A stretch of DNA of 64,000 nucleotides, from assembly GCF_003989665.1 (NCBI RefSeq), contig NZ_RZIJ01000005.1:186001-250000 (forward strand). Direction: 5' to 3'. The translations under genes and the position numbers were made by a program. Below the pieces are notes generated by a model. That model was not told the origin of the DNA. It saw nothing but the letters and a program-made list of their open reading frames with translations, and ran no database searches. The stretch is from Azospirillum doebereinerae (lineage in GTDB: Bacteria > Pseudomonadota > Alphaproteobacteria > Azospirillales > Azospirillaceae). Below, one piece after another: positions 53,379 through 63,481 of the stretch; the stretch's first letter is position 1; each line of letters starts with the position of its first letter.

Positions 53379-55625
53379 ATGTTCGCTCGTTCCCCCGATC
53401 CGCTTCGCGACCCCCGTCCGGTTCCGGGATCCGTCCCGGCGGCTCCGGCCGGCGACACCGTTCCGGAGTTCCGCCCGATCCTGGAGGCCGGGCGCACCTG
53501 CTGGCGCATCGAGGACACCGGGCGGCTCGGCGTGATCGTGGACGCGGAGGATTACTTCACCATCGCCAAGACGGCGATGCGTCGGGCCAAGCGCAGCGTT
53601 TACCTGACCGCCTGGGATTTCGACGCGCGCATCCGGCTGACGCCGCAGATGCGCCGCCCGCGCCGGCCCGACCGGCTGGGCAACCTGCTGAACTGGCTGG
53701 CGACCAGCCGGCCCGACCTGCACATCCACGTCCTGAAATGGGACTACGCGGAGCTGTTCGATCTGGCCCGCTGGTCGCACCCCTTCATGCTGCGCAATTG
53801 GCTGACCCACCGGCGCCTGCAATACCGGCTCGACGGCGACCACCCGACCGGCGCCTGCCATCACCAGAAGATGCTGATCGTCGACGACAGCGTCGCCTTC
53901 TGCGGCGGGCTGGACATCACCGCCAACCGCTGGGACACCCGCGCCCACCGCGCCCACGAGCCCCTGCGCCGCCAGCCCGACGGCAAGAGCTACGAGCCGT
54001 TCCACGACGTGATGATGGCGGTGGACGGCGACGCCGCCCGCGCGCTGGGCGATTTGTTCCGCGAGCGCTGGCAGCGCGCCACCGGCGAGACGCTGGCCCC
54101 GCCCTCCTTCGCCCCGTCCCGGCATGTGTTCCAGGTCCGCCGGCCGCCGGCCGATCCCTGGCCGCCGAACCTCGCGCCGATCCTGAAGGACGTGCGCGTC
54201 GGCGTCTGCCGCACCGATCCCGCCTGCAACGGCCGCCAGGAGGTGCGCGAGGTCGAATCCCTGCATCTGGAGGCCATCGCCCAGGCCCGCCGCTCCATCT
54301 ACATGGAGAGCCAGTATTTCGCCTCCACCGCCATCGCCGAGGCGCTCAAGACGCGGCTGGCCGAGGAGGACGGCCCGGAGGTGGTGATCGTCAACCCGGT
54401 GCGCACCACCAGTTGGCTGGAGAACACCGTCATGCTGGGCGCCCGCGCTCGCATCGCCCGCGAGCTGCGCGACGCCGACCGGCACGGGCGCTTCGGGCTC
54501 TACGCCGCGCTGACCGACGGCGGGGCCTGCATCACCGTCCACGCCAAGGTGATGGTGGTGGACGACCGGCTGCTGCGCATCGGCTCGGCCAACATGAACA
54601 ACCGCTCCATGGGGCTCGACACCGAGTGCGACCTCGTGCTGGAGGCCCACCCGACCGCGCCGGAGGAGGCGACCACCCGCCGCGCCATCGCCCACACCCG
54701 CGACGACCTGATCGCCGAGCATCTCGGCACCACCCCCGACACCGTCGCCGCCGAGGCCCTGCGGCGCGGCTCGCTGGTCGCGGCCATCGAGGCGCTGCGC
54801 GGGACGGAGGGGCGGACGCTGTCGCCGCTGCACGAACCGGAACCCGAGGGGCTGGCCGCCGCCGTGGCCGAGGCCCAGGTCTTCGACCCCGAACGGCCGG
54901 TCGACGCCATCGACATCGTGCGCCGCGTGCTGCCCTCGCGCATCCCGCGCCACCATTACTGGCTGATCCTGCTGGGGGCGCTGCTGGTGTTCGGCGGGCT
55001 GTGGGGGATGTGGCGCTACACCGCGCTCAGCGAATGGGCGACGCTGGACGGGGTGCTGTCGGCCTTCCAGAGCCTGCGCGAGACGCCGCTGGCGCCGCTG
55101 TGGCTGGTGCTGGTCTATGTGGCGGGCGGCTTCGTCATGTTCCCGCTGACGCTGATGATCGCGGCCACCGCCATCGTGATGGGGCCGTGGTGGGGGGTGC
55201 CGACCGCGATGGCCGGCGCGCTCGCCTCGGCCAGCGCGCTGTTCTGGGTCGGGCGGCTGGCCGGGCGCGACCTGATCGGGCGCTACGGCGGCGCGCTGGC
55301 GGCCCGCGCCAACCAGCGCCTGTCGGACAGCGGCATCCTGACCGTCGCCGGGGTGCGCGCGGTGCCGGTGGCGCCCTTCACCGTGGTCAACCTCGTCGCT
55401 GGGGCGTCCAGGCTGCGCTTCTTCGATTACCTGATCGGCACCACGGTCGGGCTGGCGCCGGGAATCCTTGCCTTCAACCTGCTGGGGCACCAGCTTGAAC
55501 GCACCGTCACCGACCCCGGTCCCCGCGACATCGCGCTGCTCGTCGGGCTGGCGGTCCTGGCGCTGGGGCTGGGCTGGGCGACCAGCCGGCTTCTCGGCGC
55601 GCGCAAAGAAAAGGAACAACCGTGA
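53379..55625 (+). CDS. Phospholipase D / VTT-domain fusion protein
   Basis: A 748-residue fusion. The N-terminal two thirds is a PLD-superfamily enzyme with both HKD motifs: CHHQKMLIVDDSVAFCGGLD near residue 165 and VHAKVMVVDDRLLRIGSANMN near 390. The C-terminal part (about 525-745) has six or so membrane segments of the VTT/DedA (SNARE-associated) type (LLGALLVFGGLWG, FPLTLMIAATAIV). Known relatives hydrolyse or exchange phospholipid headgroups, while VTT domains scramble or flip lipids. So membrane phospholipid remodelling at the inner membrane is the likely job. Followed by an overlapping EEP phosphodiesterase gene. Confidence 0.93.
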   Translation: MFARSPDPLRDPRPVPGSVPAAPAGDTVPEFRPILEAGRTCWRIEDTGRLGVIVDAEDYFTIAKTAMRRAKRSVYLTAWDFDARIRLTPQMRRPRRPDRLGNLLNWLATSRPDLHIHVLKWDYAELFDLARWSHPFMLRNWLTHRRLQYRLDGDHPTGACHHQKMLIVDDSVAFCGGLDITANRWDTRAHRAHEPLRRQPDGKSYEPFHDVMMAVDGDAARALGDLFRERWQRATGETLAPPSFAPSRHVFQVRRPPADPWPPNLAPILKDVRVGVCRTDPACNGRQEVREVESLHLEAIAQARRSIYMESQYFASTAIAEALKTRLAEEDGPEVVIVNPVRTTSWLENTVMLGARARIARELRDADRHGRFGLYAALTDGGACITVHAKVMVVDDRLLRIGSANMNNRSMGLDTECDLVLEAHPTAPEEATTRRAIAHTRDDLIAEHLGTTPDTVAAEALRRGSLVAAIEALRGTEGRTLSPLHEPEPEGLAAAVAEAQVFDPERPVDAIDIVRRVLPSRIPRHHYWLILLGALLVFGGLWGMWRYTALSEWATLDGVLSAFQSLRETPLAPLWLVLVYVAGGFVMFPLTLMIAATAIVMGPWWGVPTAMAGALASASALFWVGRLAGRDLIGRYGGALAARANQRLSDSGILTVAGVRAVPVAPFTVVNLVAGASRLRFFDYLIGTTVGLAPGILAFNLLGHQLERTVTDPGPRDIALLVGLAVLALGLGWATSRLLGARKEKEQP

Positions 55626-56434
55626 TTCGATTCAGCCGAGAGCGTGTGGAGCGCATCGCCGCCGCCCTGCGCGCCGCCCGCGCCCGCCGCCCGAGACGCC
55701 GCGCCGAGGGGCGCAACGCCCCGGTGCCCGAGGGGATGACCGGGTTCAAGGTGGCGACCTGGAACGTCCACAGCTGCGTCGGGCTCGACGCCCGCTTCGC
55801 CCCTGATCGGGTGGCCCAGGTGATCCGCGACCTTGACGTCGACCTGATCGGCCTCCAGGAGGTCGGCTGGCACCATCGCGGCGAGGCCGGGCTCGACCAG
55901 TTCGCCTTCCTGGAGAAGGCCACCGGCCTGACCGCCCACGCCGGCCCGACCAAGCACAGCGAGCGCGCCCATTACGGCAACGCCCTGCTGACCCGGTTGC
56001 CGGTCCGTTCCATCAGCGCCATCGATCTGTCGGTCGGCCGGCGCGAGCCGCGCGGCGCCATCGACGCGGTGGTCGAGGTCGGCGGGCGCCCGGTGCGGGT
56101 GATCGTCGCCCATCTCGGACTCGACCCGTGGGAGCGCGCCAAGCAGGTCGGCGAGATCGTGGCGCGGGCGCTGGCCCAGCCGGACATGCCGACCCTGTTC
56201 ATGGGCGACCTGAACGAGTGGACGCCGAACTCCCCCCGGCTGAAGACGCTGGCCAAGTCCTTCGCCGACGTCGCTAACCCGCGCAGCTTCCACGCCCGCA
56301 TGCCGACGCTGCGGCTGGACCGCATCTACGTCTCCGGCGGCCTGCAAATCCCGTCCTTCGAGGTGATCCGCACCGTCCTTACCCGAAGGGCGTCGGACCA
56401 TTTGCCGGTGCGTGCGACTTTGGCCCTTCCTTGA
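55622..56434 (+). CDS. Endonuclease/exonuclease/phosphatase family protein
   Basis: A 270-residue EEP-fold hydrolase. Motifs in order: FKVATWNVHSCVG, LIGLQEVGW (catalytic Glu), HYGNALLTRLPV, LFMGDLNEWTPNS (Asp-x-Asn) and RASDHLPVRATL (Asp-His). The N-terminus is Arg-rich (ERVERIAAALRAARARRPRRR). EEP proteins cleave nucleic acids or phosphodiesters, including sphingomyelin and phosphoinositides. GTG 55622 overlaps the stop of the PLD-VTT gene (GTGA), so a common phospholipid or cardiolipin-related pathway is inferred from coupling. Confidence 0.92.
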   Translation: MIRFSRERVERIAAALRAARARRPRRRAEGRNAPVPEGMTGFKVATWNVHSCVGLDARFAPDRVAQVIRDLDVDLIGLQEVGWHHRGEAGLDQFAFLEKATGLTAHAGPTKHSERAHYGNALLTRLPVRSISAIDLSVGRREPRGAIDAVVEVGGRPVRVIVAHLGLDPWERAKQVGEIVARALAQPDMPTLFMGDLNEWTPNSPRLKTLAKSFADVANPRSFHARMPTLRLDRIYVSGGLQIPSFEVIRTVLTRRASDHLPVRATLALP

Positions 56435-56500
56435 ACCAACCGTATGGAGGACACTCGCTGCCGAAGGTCATAGGGATATAGGCCTCTCCCATAGGTATTT

Positions 56501-56516
56501 GTGCAGTGCAATGTGC
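56501..56516 (+). promoter_or_regulatory. TGC-rich candidate site upstream of PHB depolymerase
   Basis: GTGCAGTGCAATGTGC holds three TGC units and TGCA-G-TGCA. PhaR-type PHB regulators bind TGC/GCA-rich sites, so this is a possible operator; TTGCAAG follows at about 56533. Pattern-based only. The 223-bp gap is otherwise lower in GC than its flanks. Confidence 0.3.
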
Positions 56517-56657
56517 TTTTCACAACAGTGCCTTGCAAGAATCGAGGGATCACTTCCCCTATGCGGAACCCATATCAACCTGTACTGTTGGTCATACGAT
56601 CAATTTGGCGCCACGGGTCCTGATCGCCAGGGACGAAACGGAACGCGAGGACGGGAC

Positions 56658-57884
56658 TTGCTGTATCACCTGTACGACATGCAACACGCTGCCATGGGTC
56701 CGATGCGTTTCTGGGCCGAAGCCGCCCAGCGCACCTTCCAGAATCCCCTGGTTCCCCTGTCCTACACCAAGCTCGGCCGCACGGTCGCGGCGGGCGCGGA
56801 GCTGTTGGAACGGACGACGCGGCGCTTCGGCAAGCCGGCCTTCGGCCTGGGCGAGACCGTCGTGCAGGGCCAGACCGTGCCGATCACCGAACGGATCGTG
56901 ACGAGCACGCCCTTCTGCAACCTGCTGCACTTCGCCAAGCCGGACGGCACGCCGGCCCAGCCGCGCGTGCTGCTGGTCGCCCCGATGTCGGGCCACCACG
57001 CCACGCTGCTGCGCGGCACGGTGGAGGCGCTGATCGCCGACCACGACGTGTTCGTCACCGACTGGATCGACGCCCGTCTGGTGCCGACCTCGGCCGGCGC
57101 CTTCGACCTCGACGACTACATCGAGACGGTGTCGGGCCTGATCCGCTTCCTGGGCGAGCGCACCCACGTCGTCGCGGTGTGCCAGCCGGCGGTGCCGGTG
57201 ATGGCGGCGGTGTCGCTGATGGCGGCGGCGGACGAGCCGGTGCAGGCCCGCAGCATGACCCTGATGGGCGGCCCGATCGACCCGATGGCGAACCCGACCA
57301 CCCCGGTCAAGCTGGCGGTCGAGCGCCCGCTGTCCTGGTTCGAGCAGAGCGTCATCACCACGGTGCCGATGTACTACCCCGGCGCCTTCCGCAAGGTCTA
57401 TCCGGGCTTCATCCAGCTCTCGGGCTTCATGTCGATGAACCTCGACCGCCACATCGACGCCCACGTCAACCTGTTCCGCCATCTGGTGAAGGGCGACGGC
57501 GATTCGGCCGAGCAGCACCGCCGCTTCTACGACGAATATTTGTCGGTGATGGATCTGTCGGCGGAGTTCTACCTCCAGACCATCGAGACGGTTTTCCAGA
57601 AGCACGCCCTGCCCAACGGCACCTGGGTGTCGCGTGGCCGCAAGGTGGAGCCGGCGGCGATCCGCAAGACCGCGCTGATGACGGTCGAGGGCGAACTGGA
57701 CGACATCTCCGCCCCCGGCCAGACCATCGCGGCGCACCGGCTGTGCTCCTCGCTGCCGGAGACCATGCGCAAGACCCACTACCAGGAAAAGGTCGGCCAT
57801 TACGGCATCTTCAACGGCCGGCGCTGGCGCGAGAACATCCTGCCGCAAATCCGCGACTTCATCCGCAGCCACGACGACGCGTAA
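56658..57884 (+). CDS. phaZ: Intracellular polyhydroxyalkanoate depolymerase
   Basis: A 408-residue cytosolic PHB depolymerase. It starts LYHLYDMQHAAMGPMRFWAE after the initiator, the standard PhaZ N-terminus. The nucleophile elbow is VVAVCQPAVPVMAA with Cys, as in Ralstonia PhaZ1, rather than GxSxG. The acid lies in VEGELDDIS and the His in KVGHYGIFNGRRWRE. It degrades stored PHB granules to hydroxybutyrate oligomers. I chose TTG 56658, with GAGGACGGG upstream; an ATG seven codons later or an upstream frame to 56412 are less fitting. Followed by a palindromic repeat. Confidence 0.95.
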   Translation: MLYHLYDMQHAAMGPMRFWAEAAQRTFQNPLVPLSYTKLGRTVAAGAELLERTTRRFGKPAFGLGETVVQGQTVPITERIVTSTPFCNLLHFAKPDGTPAQPRVLLVAPMSGHHATLLRGTVEALIADHDVFVTDWIDARLVPTSAGAFDLDDYIETVSGLIRFLGERTHVVAVCQPAVPVMAAVSLMAAADEPVQARSMTLMGGPIDPMANPTTPVKLAVERPLSWFEQSVITTVPMYYPGAFRKVYPGFIQLSGFMSMNLDRHIDAHVNLFRHLVKGDGDSAEQHRRFYDEYLSVMDLSAEFYLQTIETVFQKHALPNGTWVSRGRKVEPAAIRKTALMTVEGELDDISAPGQTIAAHRLCSSLPETMRKTHYQEKVGHYGIFNGRRWRENILPQIRDFIRSHDDA

Positions 57885-57893
57885 GGATGGATG

Positions 57894-58038
57894 CCCTCTC
57901 CCGTCCCGGGAGAGGGAGGGGACCCGCCGCAAGGCGGGGAGGGTGAGGGGCTATCGGGCGTGGTGCGAATCCATGTTCCGCCAGCCCCTCACCCTTCCCA
58001 CTTCGTGGGCCCCTTCCCTCTCCCGGGGCGGGAGAGGG
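57894..58038. repeat. Second large palindromic intergenic repeat
   Basis: Nested inverted repeats: CCCTCTCCC/GGGAGAGGG hairpins at both ends (57894-57916, 58016-58038), CCCGCC/GGCGGG (57923-57938), and GGGTGAGGGG (57941-57950) pairing with CCCCTCACCC (57985-57994). It lies between convergent genes, as does the related element at 29536-29644. Confidence 0.75.
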
Positions 58039-58046
58039 AGCTTCAG

Positions 58047-60746
58047 CTACTCCGCCGCCAACCCGCCGCCCAGCTCGATCCTTACCTCCACCACGCCCGG
58101 CTCGTCCAAGTTCTCCTTGCGGACGAAGCCCAGCGCCCGGCACATGCCCAGCATGTTGGTGTTCTCGCGCAGCACCTCGCCGTAGACCTCCTTGATGCCG
58201 CGCGAGCGGGCGTAGTCGAGGATCTTGTTCATCATGATGTAGCCCAGGCCCTGGCCCTTCATGTCCGACCGCACCATCACCGCGTATTCGGCGCGGCGGT
58301 TGTCGGGGTCGGCGTTGATGCGGACCACGCCGTACATGATGGTCTCGCCGGTCGCCTCGTCCGGCCCGACGGCGATCAACCCCATCTCGCGGTCGTAGTC
58401 GATCTGGGTCAGCCGCGCCGCCGCCTGGTGCGACAGCCGCTTCAGCGGCGCGAAGAAGCGCAGCCGCAGATCCTCGGCGGTCTGGTTCTCCACCAGATGA
58501 TGCACCAGCGGCTCGTCCTCCGGCAGGATCGGGCGGACGAAGAACTGGCGGCCGTCCTTGATGGTGATGCGGTCCTCCAGCGCCTTGGGGTAGGGGCGGA
58601 TCGCCAGACGGTTGGCGCCGGGCAGCGCTGCCACCCCCACCTTGATGCGCGCGTCCAGCGCCAGCACGCCGTCCGCGTCGGCCAGCAGCGGGTTGATGTC
58701 CAGCTCGGCGATCTCGGGGAAGTCGACGATCAGCTGCGACACCTTGTTCAGCGTCTCCGCCACCGCGTCGAGGTTGACCGCCGCGCGCGAGCGGTAGCCC
58801 TGCAACTGCCGCCAGATGCGCGTCCGGCCCATCAGGTCCGACGCCAGCTTCATGTTCAGCGGCGGCAGGGCCAGCGCGTAGTCCTCCACCACCTCCACCC
58901 CGATGCCGCCCTCGCCGAAGAGCAGGACCGGGCCGAACATCTCGTTCTCGGTCATGCCGACGATCAATTCATAGGCGTCGGGGCGGACGGCCATCTCCTG
59001 CACGGTGAAGCCCTCGATCCGCGCGTCGGGCGCCTGCTCGCGCACGCGCTCCAGCATCGCCTCGGCCTCGGCCCGGACCTCCTCGGGGCTGGTCAGGCCC
59101 AGCGCGACGCCGCCGACGTCCGATTTGTGGGTGATGTCGTGCGACAGGATCTTCAGCGCGATGGGCCCGCCGATGACGCGGGCGGCGGTGGCGGCGTCGT
59201 CCGGCGTCTCGGCGATGCGGGTCTCCACCACCGGGATGCCATAGGCGGCCAGCACCCGCTTGGCCTCGTATTCGCTGAGCCAGTCGCGCTTCTCGGCGAT
59301 GGCGCGGGCGATCACGCGCTTGACCGTGATGCCGTCGGGCTGGAAATCCTCCGCCACCGAGGGCGGGGTTTCCATCAGCAGCTCCTGGCTGCGGCGGTAG
59401 CGGACCAGATGCAGGAAGGCGCGCACCGCGTCCGACGGCCCGTTGTAGGTCGGGATGCGGTTGGCGGCGAAGAGCTGGCGTGCCTCGGCCGCCGACTGGT
59501 CGCCGATCCAGCTGGTCAGCACCGGATGGCGGCGCGCCTTGTTGGCCAGCACGGTGTCGGTCACCGCCTTGGCGATGGCGGCGCTGTCGGTCAGGGCCGA
59601 GGGGCAGTGCAGCACCAGCACCGCGTCGTTGCTGGTGTCCTGCATCAGCGCGTTCAGCGCGTCGGCGTAGCGCTTGGGCGTGGCGTCGGCGCCGATGCGC
59701 AGCGGGTTGCCGCGTGGGGCTCCGCCGGGATTCGCCCCGAGCGCGGCGGTCAGCGCCTCCTGCGTTTCGGGCGGGATCGCGGCGAGGCGGCCGCCGGCGT
59801 GGATCAGCTTGTCGGTCGCCATCACCCCCATGCCGCCGCCGTTGGTCAGGATCGCCAGCCGGTCGCCGGTGATCGGCACGCCGGTGCCCAGCGTGCCCGC
59901 CGCGTCGAACAGCTCGGCCAGATCGTTCACCCGCAGGATGCCGGCGCGGCGGAACACCGCGTCGTAGACCGCGTCGGAGACCGCCAGCGCCCCGGTGTGG
60001 GAGGCCGCCGCCTCCTGCGCCTCGTCGGAGCGGCCGGCCTTGATGACGATGATCGGCTTCTGCCGGGCGGCGGAGCGCGCCGCCGACATGAACTTGCGGG
60101 CGTGGCTGATGCTCTCGATGTAGAGCAGGATGGCGCGGACGGTGACGTCGGAGGCGAGGTAGTCCAGCAGGTCGCCGAAATCCACGTCGCCCCGGTCGCC
60201 CAGCGACACCAGATGCGAGAAGCCGATCCCGCGCGAGGTCGCCCAGTCCGCGATCGAGGTCACCACCATCGACGACTGCGCCACCAGCGCCACGTCGCCC
60301 TTCTTGGGCGCCACCGGCGCGAAGCTGGCGTTCATGCCGCGTCCCGGCACCATGGCGCCCAGGCTGTTGGGGCCGAGCACCCGCATCAGATAGGGCTTGG
60401 CGGCGTCGAGCATCGCTTGGGTCTGCTCGGCGCTCATCCCGTTGGTCATGACGATGGCGGCCTTGGTGCCGCGCTTGCCCAGCGCGTCGATGGTCGCGGC
60501 GACACCGTCCGCCGGGGTGCAGATCACCGCCAGATCCGGGGTGATCGGCAGGCTGTCCACCGTCTTGTAGGTCAGCACCCCCTCAACCGCCCGCTCGGTC
60601 GCGTTGACCGGCATCACCGGCCCGTCGAAGCCGGCCTGGAACAGGTTGCGGGCGACCACCGCCCCCACCGTTCCGGGCTTGCGGCTGGCCCCGATCAGCG
60701 CGATCGAGGCGGGCTTGAACAGCTTGTCGAGGTTACGAACGGTCAT
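58047..60746 (-). CDS. Acyl-CoA synthetase (NDP-forming)-like protein with C-terminal GNAT domain
   Basis: An 899-residue Pat-type protein. The N-terminal CoA-binding Rossmann domain begins FKPASIALIGASRKPGTVGA. Succinyl-CoA-synthetase-like and ATP-grasp domains follow (TSIADWATSRGIGFSHLVSLG; PIALKILSHDITHKSDVGGV). The last 180 residues are a GNAT acetyltransferase (MVRSDMKGQGLGYIMMNKIL, EVLRENTNMLGMCRALGF). In Salmonella Pat this architecture acetylates acetyl-CoA synthetase and other lysines; the ligase part is usually inactive. ATG 60746 gives the family length. Acyl-CoA metabolic control beside PHB turnover is a reasonable inference. Confidence 0.94.
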   Translation of the reverse strand: MTVRNLDKLFKPASIALIGASRKPGTVGAVVARNLFQAGFDGPVMPVNATERAVEGVLTYKTVDSLPITPDLAVICTPADGVAATIDALGKRGTKAAIVMTNGMSAEQTQAMLDAAKPYLMRVLGPNSLGAMVPGRGMNASFAPVAPKKGDVALVAQSSMVVTSIADWATSRGIGFSHLVSLGDRGDVDFGDLLDYLASDVTVRAILLYIESISHARKFMSAARSAARQKPIIVIKAGRSDEAQEAAASHTGALAVSDAVYDAVFRRAGILRVNDLAELFDAAGTLGTGVPITGDRLAILTNGGGMGVMATDKLIHAGGRLAAIPPETQEALTAALGANPGGAPRGNPLRIGADATPKRYADALNALMQDTSNDAVLVLHCPSALTDSAAIAKAVTDTVLANKARRHPVLTSWIGDQSAAEARQLFAANRIPTYNGPSDAVRAFLHLVRYRRSQELLMETPPSVAEDFQPDGITVKRVIARAIAEKRDWLSEYEAKRVLAAYGIPVVETRIAETPDDAATAARVIGGPIALKILSHDITHKSDVGGVALGLTSPEEVRAEAEAMLERVREQAPDARIEGFTVQEMAVRPDAYELIVGMTENEMFGPVLLFGEGGIGVEVVEDYALALPPLNMKLASDLMGRTRIWRQLQGYRSRAAVNLDAVAETLNKVSQLIVDFPEIAELDINPLLADADGVLALDARIKVGVAALPGANRLAIRPYPKALEDRITIKDGRQFFVRPILPEDEPLVHHLVENQTAEDLRLRFFAPLKRLSHQAAARLTQIDYDREMGLIAVGPDEATGETIMYGVVRINADPDNRRAEYAVMVRSDMKGQGLGYIMMNKILDYARSRGIKEVYGEVLRENTNMLGMCRALGFVRKENLDEPGVVEVRIELGGGLAAE

Positions 60747-60830
60747 GACCGGATCCGGAGGGCAGAGTTGGGGAGCGGGAGGGAGCACCACGGGCGTCAG
60801 CATAGCGCGCCTCGCCAGTGGTTTTGATGA

Positions 60831-61976
<1,146 letters not shown>

Positions 61977-62020
61977 GTTTCGTGTTAGACTGACGGAGAT
62001 TTAATCGGAAAGGAGCGTTC

Positions 62021-62260
62021 ATGCCCGGCAGTCTGAACGTCCGCGATCTGGACGACGATCTGATTGCGCGCCTGAAGCGTCGCGCGGCGCGTCATGGACG
62101 CTCCACCGAAGCCGAGCACCGTGAAATCCTGCGCCAAGCGCTGATGACCGAGGAGGAGGCGGGCTTCGACGACTTGGCCGCGGAGTTCCGCGCGCTGACC
62201 AAAGGGCGCCGCCACACCCCCGCCGAAGCCCTGCTGCGCGAGGGGCGCGAGGAGCGGTGA
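62021..62260 (+). CDS. FitA-like ribbon-helix-helix antitoxin
   Basis: A 79-residue antitoxin. The N-terminal ribbon-helix-helix (GSLNVRDLDDDLIARLKRRA, then ARHGRSTEAEHREILRQALM) is the FitA/StbC signature and should bind its own promoter as a dimer of dimers. The C-terminal part wraps and inhibits the toxin. AAGGAG lies 7 bases before ATG 62021. It overlaps the toxin start by four bases (GTGA), the usual toxin-antitoxin layout. Confidence 0.92.
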   Translation: MPGSLNVRDLDDDLIARLKRRAARHGRSTEAEHREILRQALMTEEEAGFDDLAAEFRALTKGRRHTPAEALLREGREER

Positions 62261-62694
62261 GGGCGCTGGTCGTCGATGCCAGCGTCGCCATCAAATGGAT
62301 CATCGACGAGGAAGGCAGCCCGGCCGCCCTGGCCTTGCGCCGGCACCGCTTGGCCGCGCCCGATCTGTGGGTGGCGGAATGCGCCAACATCTTGTGGAAG
62401 AAGGTGCGACGGGGAGAGTTGTCCGGCGATGAGGCGGTGCTGGCCGCCCGTCTCCTGGCCCGTGCCGAAGTCGAATTGGCCCCTATGCGCTCGTATCTGG
62501 AGGCGGCCACCGCAATCGCGGTCGCTCTCGACCATCCCGCCTATGATTGCGTCTATCTGGCCATGGCTGAGGCGGCAGAGATGCCGTTCGTCACCGCCGA
62601 CGAGCGGTTGCTCCGCAAGACACGCAACGTGCTTGGTGGCCGTTTCGCAGGCCTTGTCCTGGGGCTCGACGAGGCCGCTTCGCTCCAGGATTGA
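62257..62694 (+). CDS. PIN-domain toxin (FitB/VapC-like)
   Basis: A 145-residue PIN RNase. The acidic catalytic residues are in VVDASVAIKWII (Asp), WVAECANILWKK (Glu), HPAYDCVYLAMAE (Asp) and PFVTADERL (Asp). All four are present, so it should be active and cleave RNA, probably tRNA or rRNA. It starts at GTG 62257, translationally coupled to the antitoxin. The pair sits downstream of ldh and convergent with ppa, a typical insertion place for small addiction modules. Confidence 0.93.
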   Translation: MRALVVDASVAIKWIIDEEGSPAALALRRHRLAAPDLWVAECANILWKKVRRGELSGDEAVLAARLLARAEVELAPMRSYLEAATAIAVALDHPAYDCVYLAMAEAAEMPFVTADERLLRKTRNVLGGRFAGLVLGLDEAASLQD

Positions 62695-62760
62695 CCCCCA
62701 CCAACCGACCCGGGCGCCAACGCCCGAACCGGTCGATGGATGGCCGTGCTTAAACTATGC

Positions 62761-63318
62761 TCAGACGATGACGCCCGGCTTGCCCTTGTTGGCCTCGGCG
62801 GCGCGGGCAAGACCTTCCTCGATCTTCTTCGCGGCCTCCTCGGCGCCACCCCAGCCCAGGATCTTCACCCACTTGTTCTTTTCGAGATCCTTGTAGTGCT
62901 CGAAGAAGTGGGCGATCTGCTCGGTCAGGATCGACGGCAGGTCGGAGTATTCCTTGATGTCGGTGTAGAAGGGGTGGAGCTTGTCCACCGGCACGGCGAG
63001 CAGCTTCTCGTCCTCGCCGCCCTCGTCCTCCATGTACAGCACGCCGATCGGGCGCGAGCGCAGCACGGCGCCCGGGATGACCGGGGTGTTGCCGACGACG
63101 CAGACGTCGACCGGATCGCCGTCGCCCGACAGGGTGTGCGGGATGAAGCCGTAGTTGCACGGGTAGAACATCGCGGTGTGCAGGAAACGGTCGACGAACA
63201 TCGCGCCGGACTCCTTGTCGACCTCGTACTTCACCGGATCGCCGCCGCGCGGGATCTCGATGACGACGTTCACATCCCAGGGCGGGTTCTTGCCCACCGC
63301 AACCTTGCTCAGATCCAT
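62761..63318 (-). CDS. ppa: Inorganic pyrophosphatase
   Basis: A 185-residue soluble family I pyrophosphatase. MDLSKVAVGKNPPWDVNVVIEIP and KYEVDKESGAMFVDRFL start the fold; the catalytic signature is SGDGDPVDVCVVG with its Asp residues, and the C-terminal region has FFEHYKDLEKNKWVKILGW. It hydrolyses PPi and drives biosynthesis forward. ATG 63318 follows AAGGA. The frame extends to 63573 without similarity. Ends 66 bases from the PIN toxin gene, convergent. Confidence 0.98.
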   Translation of the reverse strand: MDLSKVAVGKNPPWDVNVVIEIPRGGDPVKYEVDKESGAMFVDRFLHTAMFYPCNYGFIPHTLSGDGDPVDVCVVGNTPVIPGAVLRSRPIGVLYMEDEGGEDEKLLAVPVDKLHPFYTDIKEYSDLPSILTEQIAHFFEHYKDLEKNKWVKILGWGGAEEAAKKIEEGLARAAEANKGKPGVIV

Positions 63319-63481
63319 GATCTTACGTCCTTCGACTGGCGTAACTAGGGCACGTTCCCTCATTCGACGCCGGCCTACACCGGCGCCATGCGCGGCGGGA
63401 GTGTAGGCGAGAAGCGTCTCCAAGGCCAAGCCGCTTGCGCGGGCTCTTGCGCGGGTGCGGCAAAGCGGCAAGGGTGCGCGG

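Noticed and set aside
62276-62896. 206-aa frame overlapping the PIN toxin in another phase
   Set aside because: It is a shadow of the toxin gene with Pro/Arg/Ser-rich composition and extends across the convergent ppa gene end.
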